DNA of 64,000 bases from Gerris lacustris (GCA_951217055.1 OX578286.1:8720033-8784032), one strand, 5' to 3'. Positions 23,801 through 63,952 are shown, numbered from the stretch's first letter. The notes: a model not told the origin generated them from the sequence alone. Made by a program: numbers and translations.

Positions 23801-25635
23801 GGGGGAACAGGAAGCACCCCCCCCCCCCCCCCCCAGACCCAATAGAGTAAAAAAGCTGCTTTGTTTTGTTGAATAGGTAATTCCCTTTTCTTGTTACCAC
23901 TACGACTACTCCCCCCCCCCCCCCCCCCCCCCCCCCCAGATGTAGCCGCTGGATACGCCACTGGATACATTACTGGTTTTTTTACCATTCCGATAGCCAT
24001 TGCAAGCCTTCTTGAGGTCTTAAAGAGTCTTCATTCTTTGGCCTTTCTTACACTTGCTAAATTAAAAAGGAGGATATTAAATTTTGTGCATCTCTAATTA
24101 TGATGTACTGGTTTCAGCACACCTTTCCGACAATTGTTACAATTATTAATTAGCTGATAGTAATTCTTCCATGAATTAATTCTCTAGCACTATTGATTAA
24201 AAGTGTTACTGGTTTTATTAGTGAACTAATATGACCAATTATATATTATGTTAATTAGGTATTATTTGTCGTACACTAGTAACCTTGAATTACACTTAAA
24301 CTAGTTAGCGACACATAAGGAAATCTACTTAAAAATGGCTTTAAAATTATATTATAACAATTCATAAGTCAAAGGCCCTTTTTAGGGTTTTGAGGTCGTC
24401 CTAGAAACCCTTATGCTTTTGGTTCGTCCGTCTGTCGTATCTTGGAGTATACCTCCTGACCTACTGAAGCTATAAACTAGAAATTTGGTATACAAGTTAA
24501 ACTTATAGAAAAAAAAAAAAAAAAAAATGATTGCTGACTTGAACACTCAAAATTTCTGCGATCAATTGCGAATAGATTGCAATATTTTATATTTTTTGTA
24601 ATTTTCAAGTTAGGTATCATTTCAAAGGTATTAAAATGTAGATTACAAATATATATAGCGTTTCCAAAATGGCGGCCAAAATTAAAACAAAATGCAAAAA
24701 AAAATGTGTCTCCCCCCCCCCCCCCCCCCACGCTTCCCTATTAGGACAAGTACTAAAAATAAGGCAAAAATATGCATCTCTGGTCCAATGATATTTCCGG
24801 GAGTTGATAAGACAAATTTTATAAATTTTAGGGGGCCCCAAAATTTTTGTGATTTGAAAATTCGAAGTTAGGTATCATTTGAAAGGTATTGAAAATTTGG
24901 TTCCCAGCAAAATATCGTTTTTCCAAAATTGCGGCCATTTTACCCCTAAAAGAACCAAATAAGTGCATTCCAAAGATAGTAATGGATAATATTTTAGTAA
25001 AAAAATAATAATAATAATGTACTTATTAATTCTTATGACCGAAGAAACCCTTTTAGTAACTTGCTGGCAATTACTTGACGGGATTTTTTATAATTGTAAT
25101 AAGTTACTTATTCTTTTCTTAAGAATTTTATAAACGATATCTTACATTTCATGCTGACTAAAACTTTTTTTTTTAGTTTTCTGCCGACATTAAAATATAT
25201 GCTCAGATGCACATGTGAGCCAAATTTTAGTTTTTAAGTTCTAATCATAAATATCTTTAAAATTAACTCTTTGAATATGATCCCTTTTAATGGTTTCAAA
25301 AAAAAAAATTCAGATTGTCAGTACTTACTAAATAGCTTGTTATTGTTGCACTCCAAGATCTAAGAACACTTTTTGACTTATTTAATATATAAGGACAGCT
25401 AATTTAAGTGGGGTTATAATTTGACTTTTCCATATATAGCCCTTATAACTTATTATGTATCCAAAATATTTATTTATTTTATTTTTGTTTGTAGAACGTG
25501 ATTGATGGAGATCTTTGCGAACAATACACAACACTGGATCCAACCAAACAGAAATCAATAGCTAAAGATTTAGATCGTACGCCAAACGAGGTTGCTAAAA
25601 AGTTAGAAGATATCAGAACGAGATATGCATTTTAA
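2345..25635 (+). CDS. SF3B3: Splicing factor 3B subunit 3 (SF3B3/SAP130), 3' part of gene, eleven exons
   Basis: SF3B3 is the triple beta-propeller scaffold of the SF3b complex in the U2 snRNP. It acts in the nucleus in branch-site recognition and is related to DDB1 and CPSF160. Exons read from sequence: 2345-2500, 2965-3120, 6097-6309, 9157-9363, 10762-10896, 15193-15518, 18841-19006, 19957-20169, 20321-20470, 21986-22183, 25495-25635. All junctions are AG/GT and all phases agree; together they give 686 residues plus TAA. Conserved blocks include KCAVNQRQVVIALTGG, LYLNIGLQNGVLLRTVLDP, GFASEQCPEGIVAIS, DEDPTGNKALWDRGLLNGAS, FTSHEDQDFFQH and the terminus KKLEDIRTRYAF. The family protein is about 1217 residues, so roughly the first 520 lie upstream of the window. 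One odd point is that the loop before LYLNIG is about 14 residues shorter than in the vertebrate protein. Identification is very secure; all introns are filled with repeats. Confidence 0.97.
2965..3120 (+). CDS. SF3B3: SF3B3 exon b
   Basis: 52 codons, phase 0 at both ends, acceptor atag and donor gtgagt. It opens SGQLKELTKSKEV and ends NIISLDHS. Confidence 0.95.
3192..3330. repeat. 140-bp direct repeat, copy 1
   Basis: Starts gaccccaacaaaagccgacc and is almost identical to 4547-4690. The two copies are in the same direction, 1.35 kb apart, with both TTA-flanked MITEs between them. The short frames in it are not conserved beyond the repeat. Confidence 0.75.
3530..3787. mobile_element. PIF/Harbinger-type MITE, 258 bp
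   Basis: The ends are AGCCTAGTCCACACCAGT and its complement ACTAGTGTGGACTAGGCT. Both flanks are TTA (3527-3529, 3788-3790), the 3-bp target preferred by PIF/Harbinger elements. There is no coding capacity. Confidence 0.85.
3942..4319. mobile_element. TTA-flanked MITE with internal 98-bp tandem repeat
   Basis: The ends are AGGGGACCATAC and GTATGGCCACCT, flanked by TTA at 3939-3941 and 4320-4322. The body consists of about 3.3 copies of a roughly 98-base unit (ggaaatccctgaggcttttt, then cctcaagaaaatcctcccat). It is PIF/Harbinger-like by TSD and end pattern. Confidence 0.8.
4547..4690. repeat. 140-bp direct repeat, copy 2
   Basis: Second copy of the repeat at 3192, with few differences (for example cagcaaaagccgacc). 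The pair suggests a segmental duplication or the two ends of a former longer element. Confidence 0.75.
5590..5735. repeat. Dispersed repeat (copy also at 14466)
   Basis: The segment tttgtgcaagtatacagcat to atttgggatatctttct is near-identical to 14466-14605. Weaker relatives are at 13655-13730, 22365-22510 and 24003-24170. No ends can be defined. Confidence 0.65.
6097..6309 (+). CDS. SF3B3: SF3B3 exon c, with a shortened loop
   Basis: 71 codons, acceptor taacag, donor gtttgt. It encodes DCLSKVSMQAVPAWPEALCI, then VEMDGTLYLNIGLQNG. Vertebrate SF3B3 has an extra acidic/glycine loop between VEM and LYLNIG that is nearly absent here. The reading frame is intact, so this is a shortened loop or a skipped microexon, not a break. 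Confidence 0.95.
6436..6618. mobile_element. MITE, CTTCTTTAGATTGTTACTCC family
   Basis: Left end GGCACTTCATTAGACTGTTA, right end acaatctaaagaagtacc. This is the same family as the cleaner copies at 9908-10137 and 62238-62474. The interior shares the line ttgtcccaaagtacatggga. It is non-coding. Confidence 0.75.
6677..7530. mobile_element. TIR element with AGGGTTTCGTTGGTA ends
   Basis: The left end AGGGTTTCGTTGGTA faces the right end TACCAACGAAACCCTT. The interior carries the phrase aatccaaaatggcgg and a C-run at 7471-7484. The open frames are short and unconserved. A relative lies at 24383-25051. Superfamily not determined. Confidence 0.6.
8336..8591. mobile_element. MITE, CTTCTTTAG family
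   Basis: Left end gtacttctttaaattattac, internal block caatgtactttgggacaaag, right end with ataaagaagtgac. This is a degenerate copy with a second internal end near 8531. Confidence 0.65.
8657..9078. mobile_element. pogo/Tigger-like MITE
   Basis: The left end tagaacctctcttacacga and right end ttatcgaggttctactg match the CAGTAGAACCTCGATAA end typical of pogo/Tigger elements. The interior is a series of diverged lines of the same kind (cctcgataac, cctctataa). Confidence 0.6.
9157..9363 (+). CDS. SF3B3: SF3B3 exon d
   Basis: 69 codons, acceptor ttacag, donor gtgagc. It starts GQPAVLAMSSRCWLSYSY and ends ALEKLGALFNQ. Confidence 0.96.
9908..10137. mobile_element. MITE, CTTCTTTAG family, good copy
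   Basis: Ends GGCACTTCTTTAGATTGTTA and aacaatctaaagaagtacc. It is about 230 bp and non-coding, with an internal second inverted end near 9990-10012 (gttcttctttagactgtt). Confidence 0.8.
10165..10530. mobile_element. MITE cluster, CTTCTTTAG family
   Basis: At least two overlapping or nested copies, with ends at gtacttctttagattgttat (10168) and ggcacttcttttgaactgt (10310). The right end is degenerate. Confidence 0.6.
10762..10896 (+). CDS. SF3B3: SF3B3 exon e
   Basis: 45 codons, acceptor tttacag, donor gtttgt. It starts VSFPLEYTPRKFVIH and ends RRIQMAK. Confidence 0.95.
11412..11518. repeat. 43-bp tandem repeat, about 2.5 copies
   Basis: The unit gcctgtaagctgagatctcg (continuing gcgcaccaagaccgggg) repeats exactly at 11412, 11455 and 11498. 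It is GC-rich against an AT-rich background and sits just inside the piggyBac-like left end. Confidence 0.9.
12120..13505. repeat. 364-bp tandem array, nearly four units
   Basis: The landmark tcattctatctttttata recurs near 12279, 12648, 13012 and 13376, giving periods of 369, 364 and 364. Each unit carries caattgccgacggccg in otherwise AT-rich DNA. The first unit is diverged and the last is truncated. Confidence 0.9.
14466..14605. repeat. Dispersed repeat, copy of 5590-5735
   Basis: Near-identical to 5590-5735 over about 140 bases, same orientation. It is non-coding. Confidence 0.7.
15193..15518 (+). CDS. SF3B3: SF3B3 exon f
   Basis: 326 bp, acceptor catag, donor gtaaaa. It begins EMEEAAGEDEIEIAKEMAQD and ends after two bases of an Arg codon (TYR split AG/A). 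It enters the CPSF_A-type propeller region. Confidence 0.96.
15578..15690. repeat. 110-bp direct repeat, left copy
   Basis: Begins gataatttggtctagctaag and is nearly identical to 18099-18215, same direction. The 2.5 kb between the copies holds only mobile elements. Confidence 0.7.
15789..16115. mobile_element. MITE, CTTCTTTAG family
   Basis: Ends near atttctttagattgttact and aacagttcaaaagaagtgcc, with internal inverted ends around 15955 and 15985 and the shared line caatgtactttgggacaaag. Confidence 0.65.
16140..16749. mobile_element. piggyBac-type MITE, 610 bp
   Basis: TTAA at 16136-16139 and 16750-16753 flanks CCCTTTGTGGCACGG and CCGTGTCTCGAAGGG. Near the ends are GC-rich gcgcac blocks (ggcgcactttatacg, ggcgcactccatgcg). 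No transposase frame. Confidence 0.85.
16880..17215 (-). pseudogene. LINE reverse transcriptase remnant
   Basis: Read on the minus strand, 17210 downward gives KIPRDWDTDINVPLIEE and, near 16990-16905, LVEKIMEFNRNVHLCFIDLQ followed by KAFN. These fit the finger and palm motif A of non-LTR reverse transcriptases (FIDxxKAFD). Stops and frame changes lie between and around them, so it is dead. The clade cannot be set. Confidence 0.65.
18099..18290. repeat. 110-bp direct repeat, right copy, with a 30-bp triplication
   Basis: Second copy of 15578-15690. Its end is repeated three times as agcaaaatccaaacttaag plus ttatttcttg (about 18200-18285). Confidence 0.75.
18342..18738. mobile_element. TIR element with 8-bp TSD (hAT-like), copy 1
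   Basis: Perfect TSD AAATTATA at 18334-18341 and 18739-18746. The ends are GGTTGGACTAGCCTATA and its complement; the inverted repeat extends about 47 bases. The interior is 90%-like to 21343-21749 by eye. An 8-bp duplication suggests hAT, though the end sequence is not the usual CAGTGG. Confidence 0.85.
18841..19006 (+). CDS. SF3B3: SF3B3 exon g
   Basis: 166 bp, acceptor ttttgacag, donor gtatac. It completes the split Arg codon and encodes LTGNGTGLELVHRTLVEELP and LLRLYDMGKKKLLRKCENK. Confidence 0.96.
19193..19310. mobile_element. Truncated Harbinger-like MITE end
   Basis: TTA followed by aggcccgtttacacggtgat and a second line gcagtttacacggtgagagt. No matching right end was found. Confidence 0.4.
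19335..19503. mobile_element. MITE, CTTCTTTAG family, partial
   Basis: Contains ttctttagactgttactcct, the line gtgtcccaaagtacattgga and the end agtaacaatctaaagaagta. Confidence 0.65.
19957..20169 (+). CDS. SF3B3: SF3B3 exon h
   Basis: 71 codons, acceptor tttcag, donor gtaaga. It starts HIPNQIVKLESMGRRIYV and contains NQLIIFADDTQPRW and ADKFGNVAV. Confidence 0.96.
20321..20470 (+). CDS. SF3B3: SF3B3 exon i
   Basis: 50 codons, acceptor gttacag, donor gtaata. It encodes IRLGSAVSDDVDEDPTGNKA and LWDRGLLNGASQKADF, among the most conserved parts of the family. Confidence 0.97.
20818..21273. mobile_element. Probable MITE with TTAA-proximal ends
   Basis: The left end agcagggttttacacagtca and the right end ataaacctgggttaag are weak inverted repeats. 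The interior repeats the word cttggaccaagt several times. The boundaries are tentative. Confidence 0.4.
21343..21749. mobile_element. TIR element with 8-bp TSD (hAT-like), copy 2
   Basis: TSD TATAAATG at 21335-21342 and 21750-21757. Same family as 18342-18738, with the ends GGTTGAACTAGCCTATAT and tatagactagtccaacc. Two insertions with different TSDs confirm a mobile family. The 61-codon frame inside is not supported as a gene. Confidence 0.85.
21986..22183 (+). CDS. SF3B3: SF3B3 exon j
   Basis: 66 codons, acceptor ttgtag, donor gtgtgt. It encodes KATLIPGGNESLVYTTLSGG, VPFTSHEDQDFFQHLEMH and GRDHLSFRSYYYPLK. Confidence 0.97.
23786..23963. mobile_element. hAT-type MITE, 178 bp
   Basis: Ends CAGTAGCGTATCCAGG and CTGGATACGCCACTG. 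The flanking octamers catacatt and gatacatt agree at 7 of 8 positions. Two long C-runs sit inside each end. Confidence 0.8.
24383..25051. mobile_element. TIR element related to 6677-7530
   Basis: Ends AGGGTTTTGAGGTCG and GACCGAAGAAACCCT. The interior has repeated lines ttccaaaatggcggcc and aggtatcatttcaaaggta. A C-run of about 17 lies at 24713-24729. Confidence 0.5.
25495..25635 (+). CDS. SF3B3: SF3B3 last coding exon and stop
   Basis: 46 codons plus TAA, acceptor tttgtag. It encodes NVIDGDLCEQYTTLDPTKQK and ends KKLEDIRTRYAF, the exact C-terminal signature of SF3B3. Confidence 0.97.
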   Translation, partial: NVIDGDLCEQYTTLDPTKQKSIAKDLDRTPNEVAKKLEDIRTRYAF

Positions 25636-25975
25636 AAACTTATTTTTCTAACTTTTTTTTTTTGAAAAATCACTACTTTTAAACATGTTTATTTTTTTTT
25701 AAAAAAAACATGAATTTCTTTTTTTGACTTTATTTGAATAAGTTCCATGATGATAATGTATGTATATTGTTTATATTTAAATAATTTAAGTTGTAATTTT
25801 TTAAAATTTATTAAAAAAAATGAAGAAACTTTCAAGTCAATATTTAAATTTAATTTATACATTTGTAGTTTTTATTTATATAAATATAATTGTGAATAAT
25901 TTAGATGTGTAATTTCGTTTTTAATTTTCTTGAACGAAATTGTCATGTATTTAAGGAATATTTTCGACAAGAAAT

Positions 25976-25981
25976 AATAAA
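25976..25981 (+). promoter_or_regulatory. Candidate poly(A) signal of SF3B3
   Basis: AATAAA lies about 340 bases after the SF3B3 stop in AT-rich sequence and before the first mobile element (26134). It is inferred from position only. Other AT-rich hexamers nearby could serve instead. Confidence 0.4.
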
Positions 25982-26133
25982 ACAATTTTTTTTATTTATA
26001 AATATGTATTTTTACATCATACCTACTGTATCCTTTTTAAAAGTTAGTGTTATTTTAATGATTTCATTTCTAAAATTCAAACTTATATTTGAAACATTGC
26101 TAACATGCCATTTTACTTCTCATGATATGAGTA

Positions 26134-26453
26134 CAGTAGAGTCCCGCTAATTCGAACTAATTGGGACCGAACCCAGTTCGGATTAGTGAAAATTCGGATT
26201 AGGCGGATTTTTGTAAATTAATGTCATATATTGACTTTAGGAGGCAATAATATCCTAATTTAAAAATAACAAATTCTAGAAATCCTTCTAGAAGTCTAAT
26301 TTATCTTATGATAAATTAGACGAAGCACTTTTCCTATGGTTTTCTCAAGAAAGACTGAAAGGAATCCCTATCACTGGCCCTCTAATCCAAGAAAAATTCG
26401 GATTAGCAGGGAAATTCGGATTAGCAGGGTTCGGATTAGCCGGGACTCTACTG
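26134..26453. mobile_element. pogo/Tigger-type MITE, 320 bp
   Basis: Ends CAGTAGAGTCCCGCTAATTC and TAGCCGGGACTCTACTG, flanked by TA at 26132-26133 and 26454-26455. The ends carry several copies of the line attcggattagc. It is Tc1/mariner superfamily by TSD and end type and lies about 500 bases after the SF3B3 stop. Confidence 0.85.
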
Positions 26454-26984
26454 TACATTGCTAATGACTCAAATTATAAATCATACTCTTTTGAGAACCT
26501 GTCTTAAAATCCTCTGGATATCAAATATAGATTTAGGTAGACTATGAAAGCCTTAGTGTGCTATTTTACTTCTCATCAGATGGGAATGTTGGAAATAGCT
26601 CAAATTATGTGGTACGTACTCCCTGAAGAACCTCTGATTTGAGCTAGATTTTTAAGTGATGTCTTATTTCCTTGATTATTTTTACATTGAATCTATTGGA
26701 GTTAAAATTTAGTCAAATAGACTAAAAGCTGTGTCTGAAATTAAAGTTCTTTTGTTCATGATTATAGTTTATGATTTCGTTTTGGCAGTATAATTTAATG
26801 TTATGATCTTTGATGGTGTCTTTTATAGAATGCGGTAATATAACTTGCTTATTTTAAATAAGCACCCTGAAGAATAGGGATGGTCCAAGGAGTGTGGGGT
26901 ATTCTCTATCTCAAAGGGGTTGGGTCTAAAGTTATGTTCTGCTAGTTAAGGTGGCCATCATGTGTAAGGCAAAAGAGCAGCGAT

Positions 26985-27280
26985 AGATCTGTTGCAGCAG
27001 TGCATTTGCCAGGGGGCCTCATCTCTCTAAGGGGCGATTTGCAGTTCAATTAGGCCCCTGTGACTACTTTTTGTGGGGATATTCAAAATCCCTCGTCTTG
27101 CCAACCACCCATGGACCTGATTTTTATCTGACCCATAGACCTATGATTTTGTGGGGATATTTAAAATACTTTGTCTTACCAACCACCCATGGACCTAAAA
27201 TAAAAACTAACATTTGCAAAGCAATTGCCAACAAATCCATTGCTATGCTGAAGAGGAGCAATGAGAAATTTAAGAATTCA
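26985..27280 (+). pseudogene. Mariner-type transposase C-terminal remnant
   Basis: Around 27045-27090 the plus strand reads CDYFLWGYSKSLV, close to the C-terminal catalytic block of mariner-like transposases (xDYFLWGYxKxxV). The block recurs decayed as ILWGYLKYFVLPTTHGP near 27145. Frames are broken on both sides. Confidence 0.5.
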
Positions 27281-28254
27281 CCTCACTCAGTGGACAATTT
27301 GGTCTGACACTTGCCTGTTGTCATTTTTATTCTCATTAAAAAAAAAAGTATTATGATGAGCACAAAAATTCCTATTTTGATGAATTTACACGTTTTGAGG
27401 TCGATCCCTGAGTCCAAAAGTTTTTTTTTTTATTTAAATGCTTCTGTCTGTGTGTGGAGCCTAAACTGCTGGGCCGATTTTGACGAAATTTGGCATGCAT
27501 AATCAGAACAATCATACCCCGTAGTGAAATCAAGAAATGAATTATAGCTCCAAATTTGGAGATCAGCGTGAGCCTCGCATTAATTTTTTTTTCAATTTTA
27601 GGCGGAGAGACAGTTAGTACTATTCCTTATCATTTGTGACGAAAAGTAATTTGATATACGTTTTGCTGTTTGACTAAAAAGAATTATTATTATAACTTGG
27701 TGAGGAAAAATTAATGAATAAACGATACATCATATTATTTAGATGAAAATAAAACTTTTTTTTATTTAAATTATAAATTAATTATATACAATAAATGATA
27801 ATTATTTATATTAGAATTTATCTTAAATGTCTTTCCTCGTCCTCCTAATTTTAATTTTGTTTTCTTTTTCCAAGTTAAAATACATTTTCATTTTAAATAC
27901 CTGAAACATATAAGGAGTTATTAATTATGCATGTATGAATTGATGTATGTAAGTTAAACAAAATTGCGTCAGCTATTTTTAATTGGTGAAGATAATTTAA
28001 TGTGTGTAATTGTGATAAGATGATATTTTTAACTTGTGATATTAAAATTTTTAGTTTTTTAAATATCATGAACTTCAGGCCTCGATCTAAGGTACCTTGC
28101 GCCCTAGGCAAAAGGGGCTTTCGAGCCTTGGCTTGAGAAGAGAGGGGCTTTGAGGTGGTGAGCATTAAAACATAAAAAGGCAAAATTTCAATTCTCGCTT
28201 CCTTTTTTTCTTCACTTCTCACAAGATTTTGGTGCCCCTCCAAAACTAGCACCC

Positions 28255-28650
28255 TGGGCAAATGCCCATTTGTAGTTCAGGGTCTGGTTTACTTTGTACC
28301 AACATCTATAAGGAAACAATTCTGTGTCACTCATAGCTCCCACAGTTTTTAAGCTAGAGAGTTGAAACTTGGTACAAAAATCATTCTTTACATGTAGTTG
28401 TGCTGCCCGGAAAGTCATAAATTTGTACATCATAATCATTTACCCACTTTGCTGAGGCTGCAAGAATTCTTACAAAATCAAAAATTTGTCCGATAGCACT
28501 GAAATTTGCACCAATAAGAGCCACCAATACCTCTATAAGAGCAAAATGTCCACTGAATTTTATTTTGATATCTGCTGCCACTTTGAAAATATCGACTTTG
28601 AAACTTCAATGCTAAATAATTTCAGAACTATTGAGCTGAAATTCGAGCCA
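28255..28650. repeat. Dispersed repeat shared with 46640-46920
   Basis: The block agttgtgctgcccggaaagt and its surroundings match acttgtgctgcccgaaaaat near 46711, with further shared phrases (gaaacttggtacaaaaatca, gccactttgaaaatatcga). It is an old transposon family without visible ends. Confidence 0.5.
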
Positions 28651-28785
28651 ATTTATACCTTTCTATAAGATAAATAATTTTTCCATCTTTCAACTTATCT
28701 ACCACCAATTTAGAATTATTTGGTTAGGATAAGTTCTGAGACCCCCACGTCCGATTTATATTTTTTTATTATTAAATTAAATACA

Positions 28786-28974
28786 ATGAAACAAATCTAT
28801 AAACTTAACCCAACTTACTTAGCTGCCCAATCAGTACGCCCATGTAATCTAGACGATCTTCCGGATAATATTCCGATACCATTAGGAACAGGTGCTTTGG
28901 AACTTGCTAGGAAATCTTGCCTGGCGCCAAGAGGCATTTTAACTCCTGACTGTTCACTAAAACATAATAAAATT
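28786..28974 (+). CDS. Unrecognised small open frame, possible first exon
   Basis: The frame starts ATG with an A at -3 (ataca before it) and encodes MKQIYKLNPTYLAAQSVRPC, then LDDLPDNIPIPLGTGALELA. The composition looks like real protein, unlike the surrounding repeats. At 28974 a good donor (G/gtaggt) follows; read through, the frame stops at 29007. I do not recognise the family. It could be the first exon of a plus-strand gene in the gap after SF3B3, a pseudo-exon or a piece of a mobile element. Confidence 0.3.
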
Positions 28975-29252
28975 GGTAGGTTTTTAAATGTTATGGTAAA
29001 GAAATAATTAAGAAGACATAAAAAATATGTTCTATTTGTTGGAATTGAACGAAATATTTTTTTATTGAAAATTCAAGACCAACACCTACCATTGACCAAC
29101 TCTAGAGGTGTCTCCACTTCAACTCTGTTAAATATAGCAACATGAATTTTCTCTATCTTAACTCAGTGCTAAAAGAATTTGCTAAGAAAGCAAATAGACT
29201 TAAAGTTATATGTATAGCCCAACATTTAGTGCACTTTTATACCTATATACAT

Positions 29253-30088
29253 GGTGGTCCAAAAGTCCCCCCCCCCCCCTTCTTAACTTCTTTTGAATGG
29301 TTTGAGATAAATTAATGAAACAGGGGATTCGTACCATGTAAAGGGAAGTTTGTTTTCATACAATCATGCACTAGGGGCTACCTCCTACTTTGCCCCCAGG
29401 CCACCCAACTTCAAATTGGAGTGTATATTATTGATAGCAGATTTGGATTCTATGGTCTTTTTTCTATCTCCAATATTTTTCCCCTTAAAAATAACCCTTA
29501 GAAAAATAACCCTTCCAAAAACAGTAAACAAATATTAAAAAAAAAAATATATATAACCAACAATTTCAAATTGAAGTGTGTTTTTGATAGAAGATTTGGA
29601 TTCTACAGTGAAAACTAAGAATATTTTACTTCAAACTTTTTTTTTATCACCAATATTTTGCTCTCTATATGGAACAATAGTATAAAAATGGTAGATTTTA
29701 GCGCCTGGGGGCAAAATGGGTGGTTGCCCCTAGTACGCAAGTAGATGAATACACACTTCCCTTTACATGATACAGAACCCCTAAGTTCCAACCGTTTAGA
29801 ATTTATAACGATATAAGTGTTATTTCTTTACTATTTTCGAAAGGGTTATTTTTCTATCTTTGCCAAAATATTGGAGATAGAAAAAAGTTTCAAGTAAAAC
29901 TTTTTATTTTTCACCATAAAATCTAAATTTGCTATCAAAAATATGCACTCCAATTTGAAATTCTGAAGTTGGGTGGCCTGGGGGCAAAGTGGGTGGTTGC
30001 TCCTAGTGCGTGATTGCATGAAAACAAACTTCCCTTGACATGGTATGGATCCCAAAAGTTAAGAGGGAGGAGAGACTTTTGGTCCACC
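29253..30088. mobile_element. Large fold-back element, GGTGGTCCAAAAGTC ends
   Basis: The left end GGTGGTCCAAAAGTC faces the right end GACTTTTGGTCCACC. Inner arm blocks such as gccaccccaggcc-type lines (tttgcccccaggccaccca against gggtggcctgggggcaaag) extend the arms to about 200 bases. The centre repeats the same unit. Relatives lie at 35385-36672. Confidence 0.75.
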
Positions 30089-30430
30089 CTTTATGTTCAC
30101 TTCAAGCGAAATAATAATTCTTAGCAATTGAACTTTTGCATTCCACCTATAAATGTCTTGGCATGTCACCTTAGACACACGTGTCATACACATGGTTTGC
30201 CATGACTGCCTTAAGGGGGTTTCCTCACCCTGTTCCTTCCTCGATTCATGGAAACAACTTCCTCGAAATCATGTCACAAGATCGAACTTACACTCGTAAC
30301 ACTAATTAAGAACCCATTAGCTTCTCAAATTAGGATATCATAAGATTATTTTTAATCATGCAAAAATAGCGACTTGAAGGTAATCACATAAATGGCCTTT
30401 CTACACAAACGTGGAGTTAATTGACTAAAA

Positions 30431-62606
<32,176 letters not shown>

Positions 62607-62910
62607 CGGGAAAAATCAAGTCCATCCTTCGTCTTATATCTATACCACTTGTTTTGATTAGAACAACTTAAAACTTTAACCATCACTTTATGACTCTGAA
62701 ACCACGATACTTAACTTAAATAACTTAAAATCAAATTAATTATCGTTTGATTTTATTATAAGAGTTATTATTGTTTAGCTGATAATTCTTTTTCTTTATT
62801 TATAATCTCTGTTTGCTATATTAAAAACAATATTTGACAGAATGAATAAAATATGTATAAAAACAAACACTTTTTATAGTTTGTGCCAAATGAATTCTTT
62901 TGTCTTCTGG

Positions 62911-63059
62911 GTGTAATGTTAATGTGTAATGTTAATGTGTAATGTTAATGTGTAATGTTAATGTGTAATGTTAATGTGTAATGTTAATGGGTAATGTTAA
63001 TGTGTAATGTTAATGGGTAATGTTAATGTGTAATGTTAATGTGTAATGTTAATGGGTAA
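62911..63059. repeat. 13-bp minisatellite, about 11 copies
   Basis: The unit gtgtaatgttaat repeats head to tail with rare gggtaatgttaat variants. It lies about 300 bases upstream of the kinase ATG. Confidence 0.95.
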
Positions 63060-63129
63060 ATGTTTGGTGTTAATAAAAAATGCATTTAAGCAAAATATTT
63101 TTCTCAAAAAATAAGTTCAAATAATAGTC

Positions 63130-63300
63130 TAAGAGATAGCGTACAAAGAAGTGTCTGTCTAACAACAAGCTAGAATTTTGTGTTTACTGAGCACGTTTAT
63201 CTTTTAGTGCCTTTTAAGAATATGTGGTCGGCTAAGTTCGTCTGGGGGACATAGCGGGGCAATAAGCGTTTGGAAAAAACAAACCATTTTAAAATCGTAA
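63130..63300 (-). pseudogene. LINE C-terminal fragment, third copy
   Basis: Plus-strand lines tttaagaatatgtggtcggc and taagttcgtctgggggacat match 34450-34490 and 47460-47510. Truncated both sides. Confidence 0.65.
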
Positions 63301-63335
63301 TTAAATAAATGGAATAAAATAAAAAAAAAATAATA

Positions 63336-63916
63336 GTCCACAGGCCACCATAAGAAGTGAGTCGCTGATTGATAAAGTTTTCTTACCTTATGGAATCGCT
63401 TATTTATGCCGTGTCCACCGATGAATTGGGTATATGGCAACTGGGGGCTGGGCCATTTCTTTTTTGTTGACATGTCAAACTTGCCCTTCTGTGGGAACAT
63501 TGAAAAGAGATAGATAAAGTTTTGATTTTCACAGGATCGTTTAATTAAATTATTTAAAAAACAGTGGTACACGTGGCCACCGATAAGAGTGGGCCGTTTG
63601 GGGTGGCCACCGCCCCAAACATATCGCTCTGCGGGGACGTTGAAAAGAAAACGGCCCACTCGTATCGGTGGCCACCTTTACCACTGTTTTTGAAATAATT
63701 TAATTAAACGATCCTGTGAAAATCAAAACTTTATCTATCTCTTTTCAATGTTCACGCAGAAGGGCAAGTTTGGCATGTCAACAAAAAAGAAATGGCCCAG
63801 CCCCCAGTTGCCATATACCCAATTCATCGGTGGACACGGCATAAATAAGCGATTCCATAAGGTAAGAAAACTTTATCAATCAGCGACTCACTTCTTATGG
63901 TGGCCTGTGGACTATA
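63336..63916. mobile_element. Large near-perfect palindrome, arms about 290 bp
   Basis: The left arm ccacaggccaccataagaag and the right arm cttcttatggtggcctgtgg mirror each other around 63626. Both arms encode MSTKKKWPSPQLPYTQFIGG on opposite strands, followed by a donor-like gtaaga. Few differences exist, so it is young or under gene conversion. The protein piece is not recognised. Confidence 0.85.
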
Positions 63917-63952
63917 ATGTATACATTGTTTTAAACAAATTATGACAAAAAA

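Larger units (their letters stand above)
22184..25494. other. Last SF3B3 intron
   Basis: Holds two relatives of the dispersed repeat at 5590, a small hAT MITE and an AGGGTTT element. Long C-runs occur at 23816-23834 and 23911-23937. No gene is seen. Confidence 0.65.
25636..30430. other. Gap between SF3B3 and the kinase, converging genes
   Basis: Holds the SF3B3 3' UTR, a pogo-like MITE, a transposase relic, a repeat shared with 46.5-46.9 kb, one unexplained small frame (28786) and a large fold-back (29253-30088). Confidence 0.65.

Noticed and set aside
62911..63059. Possible CRISPR-like array
   Set aside because: Units are contiguous 13-mers with no spacers in an animal genome, so it is a minisatellite.
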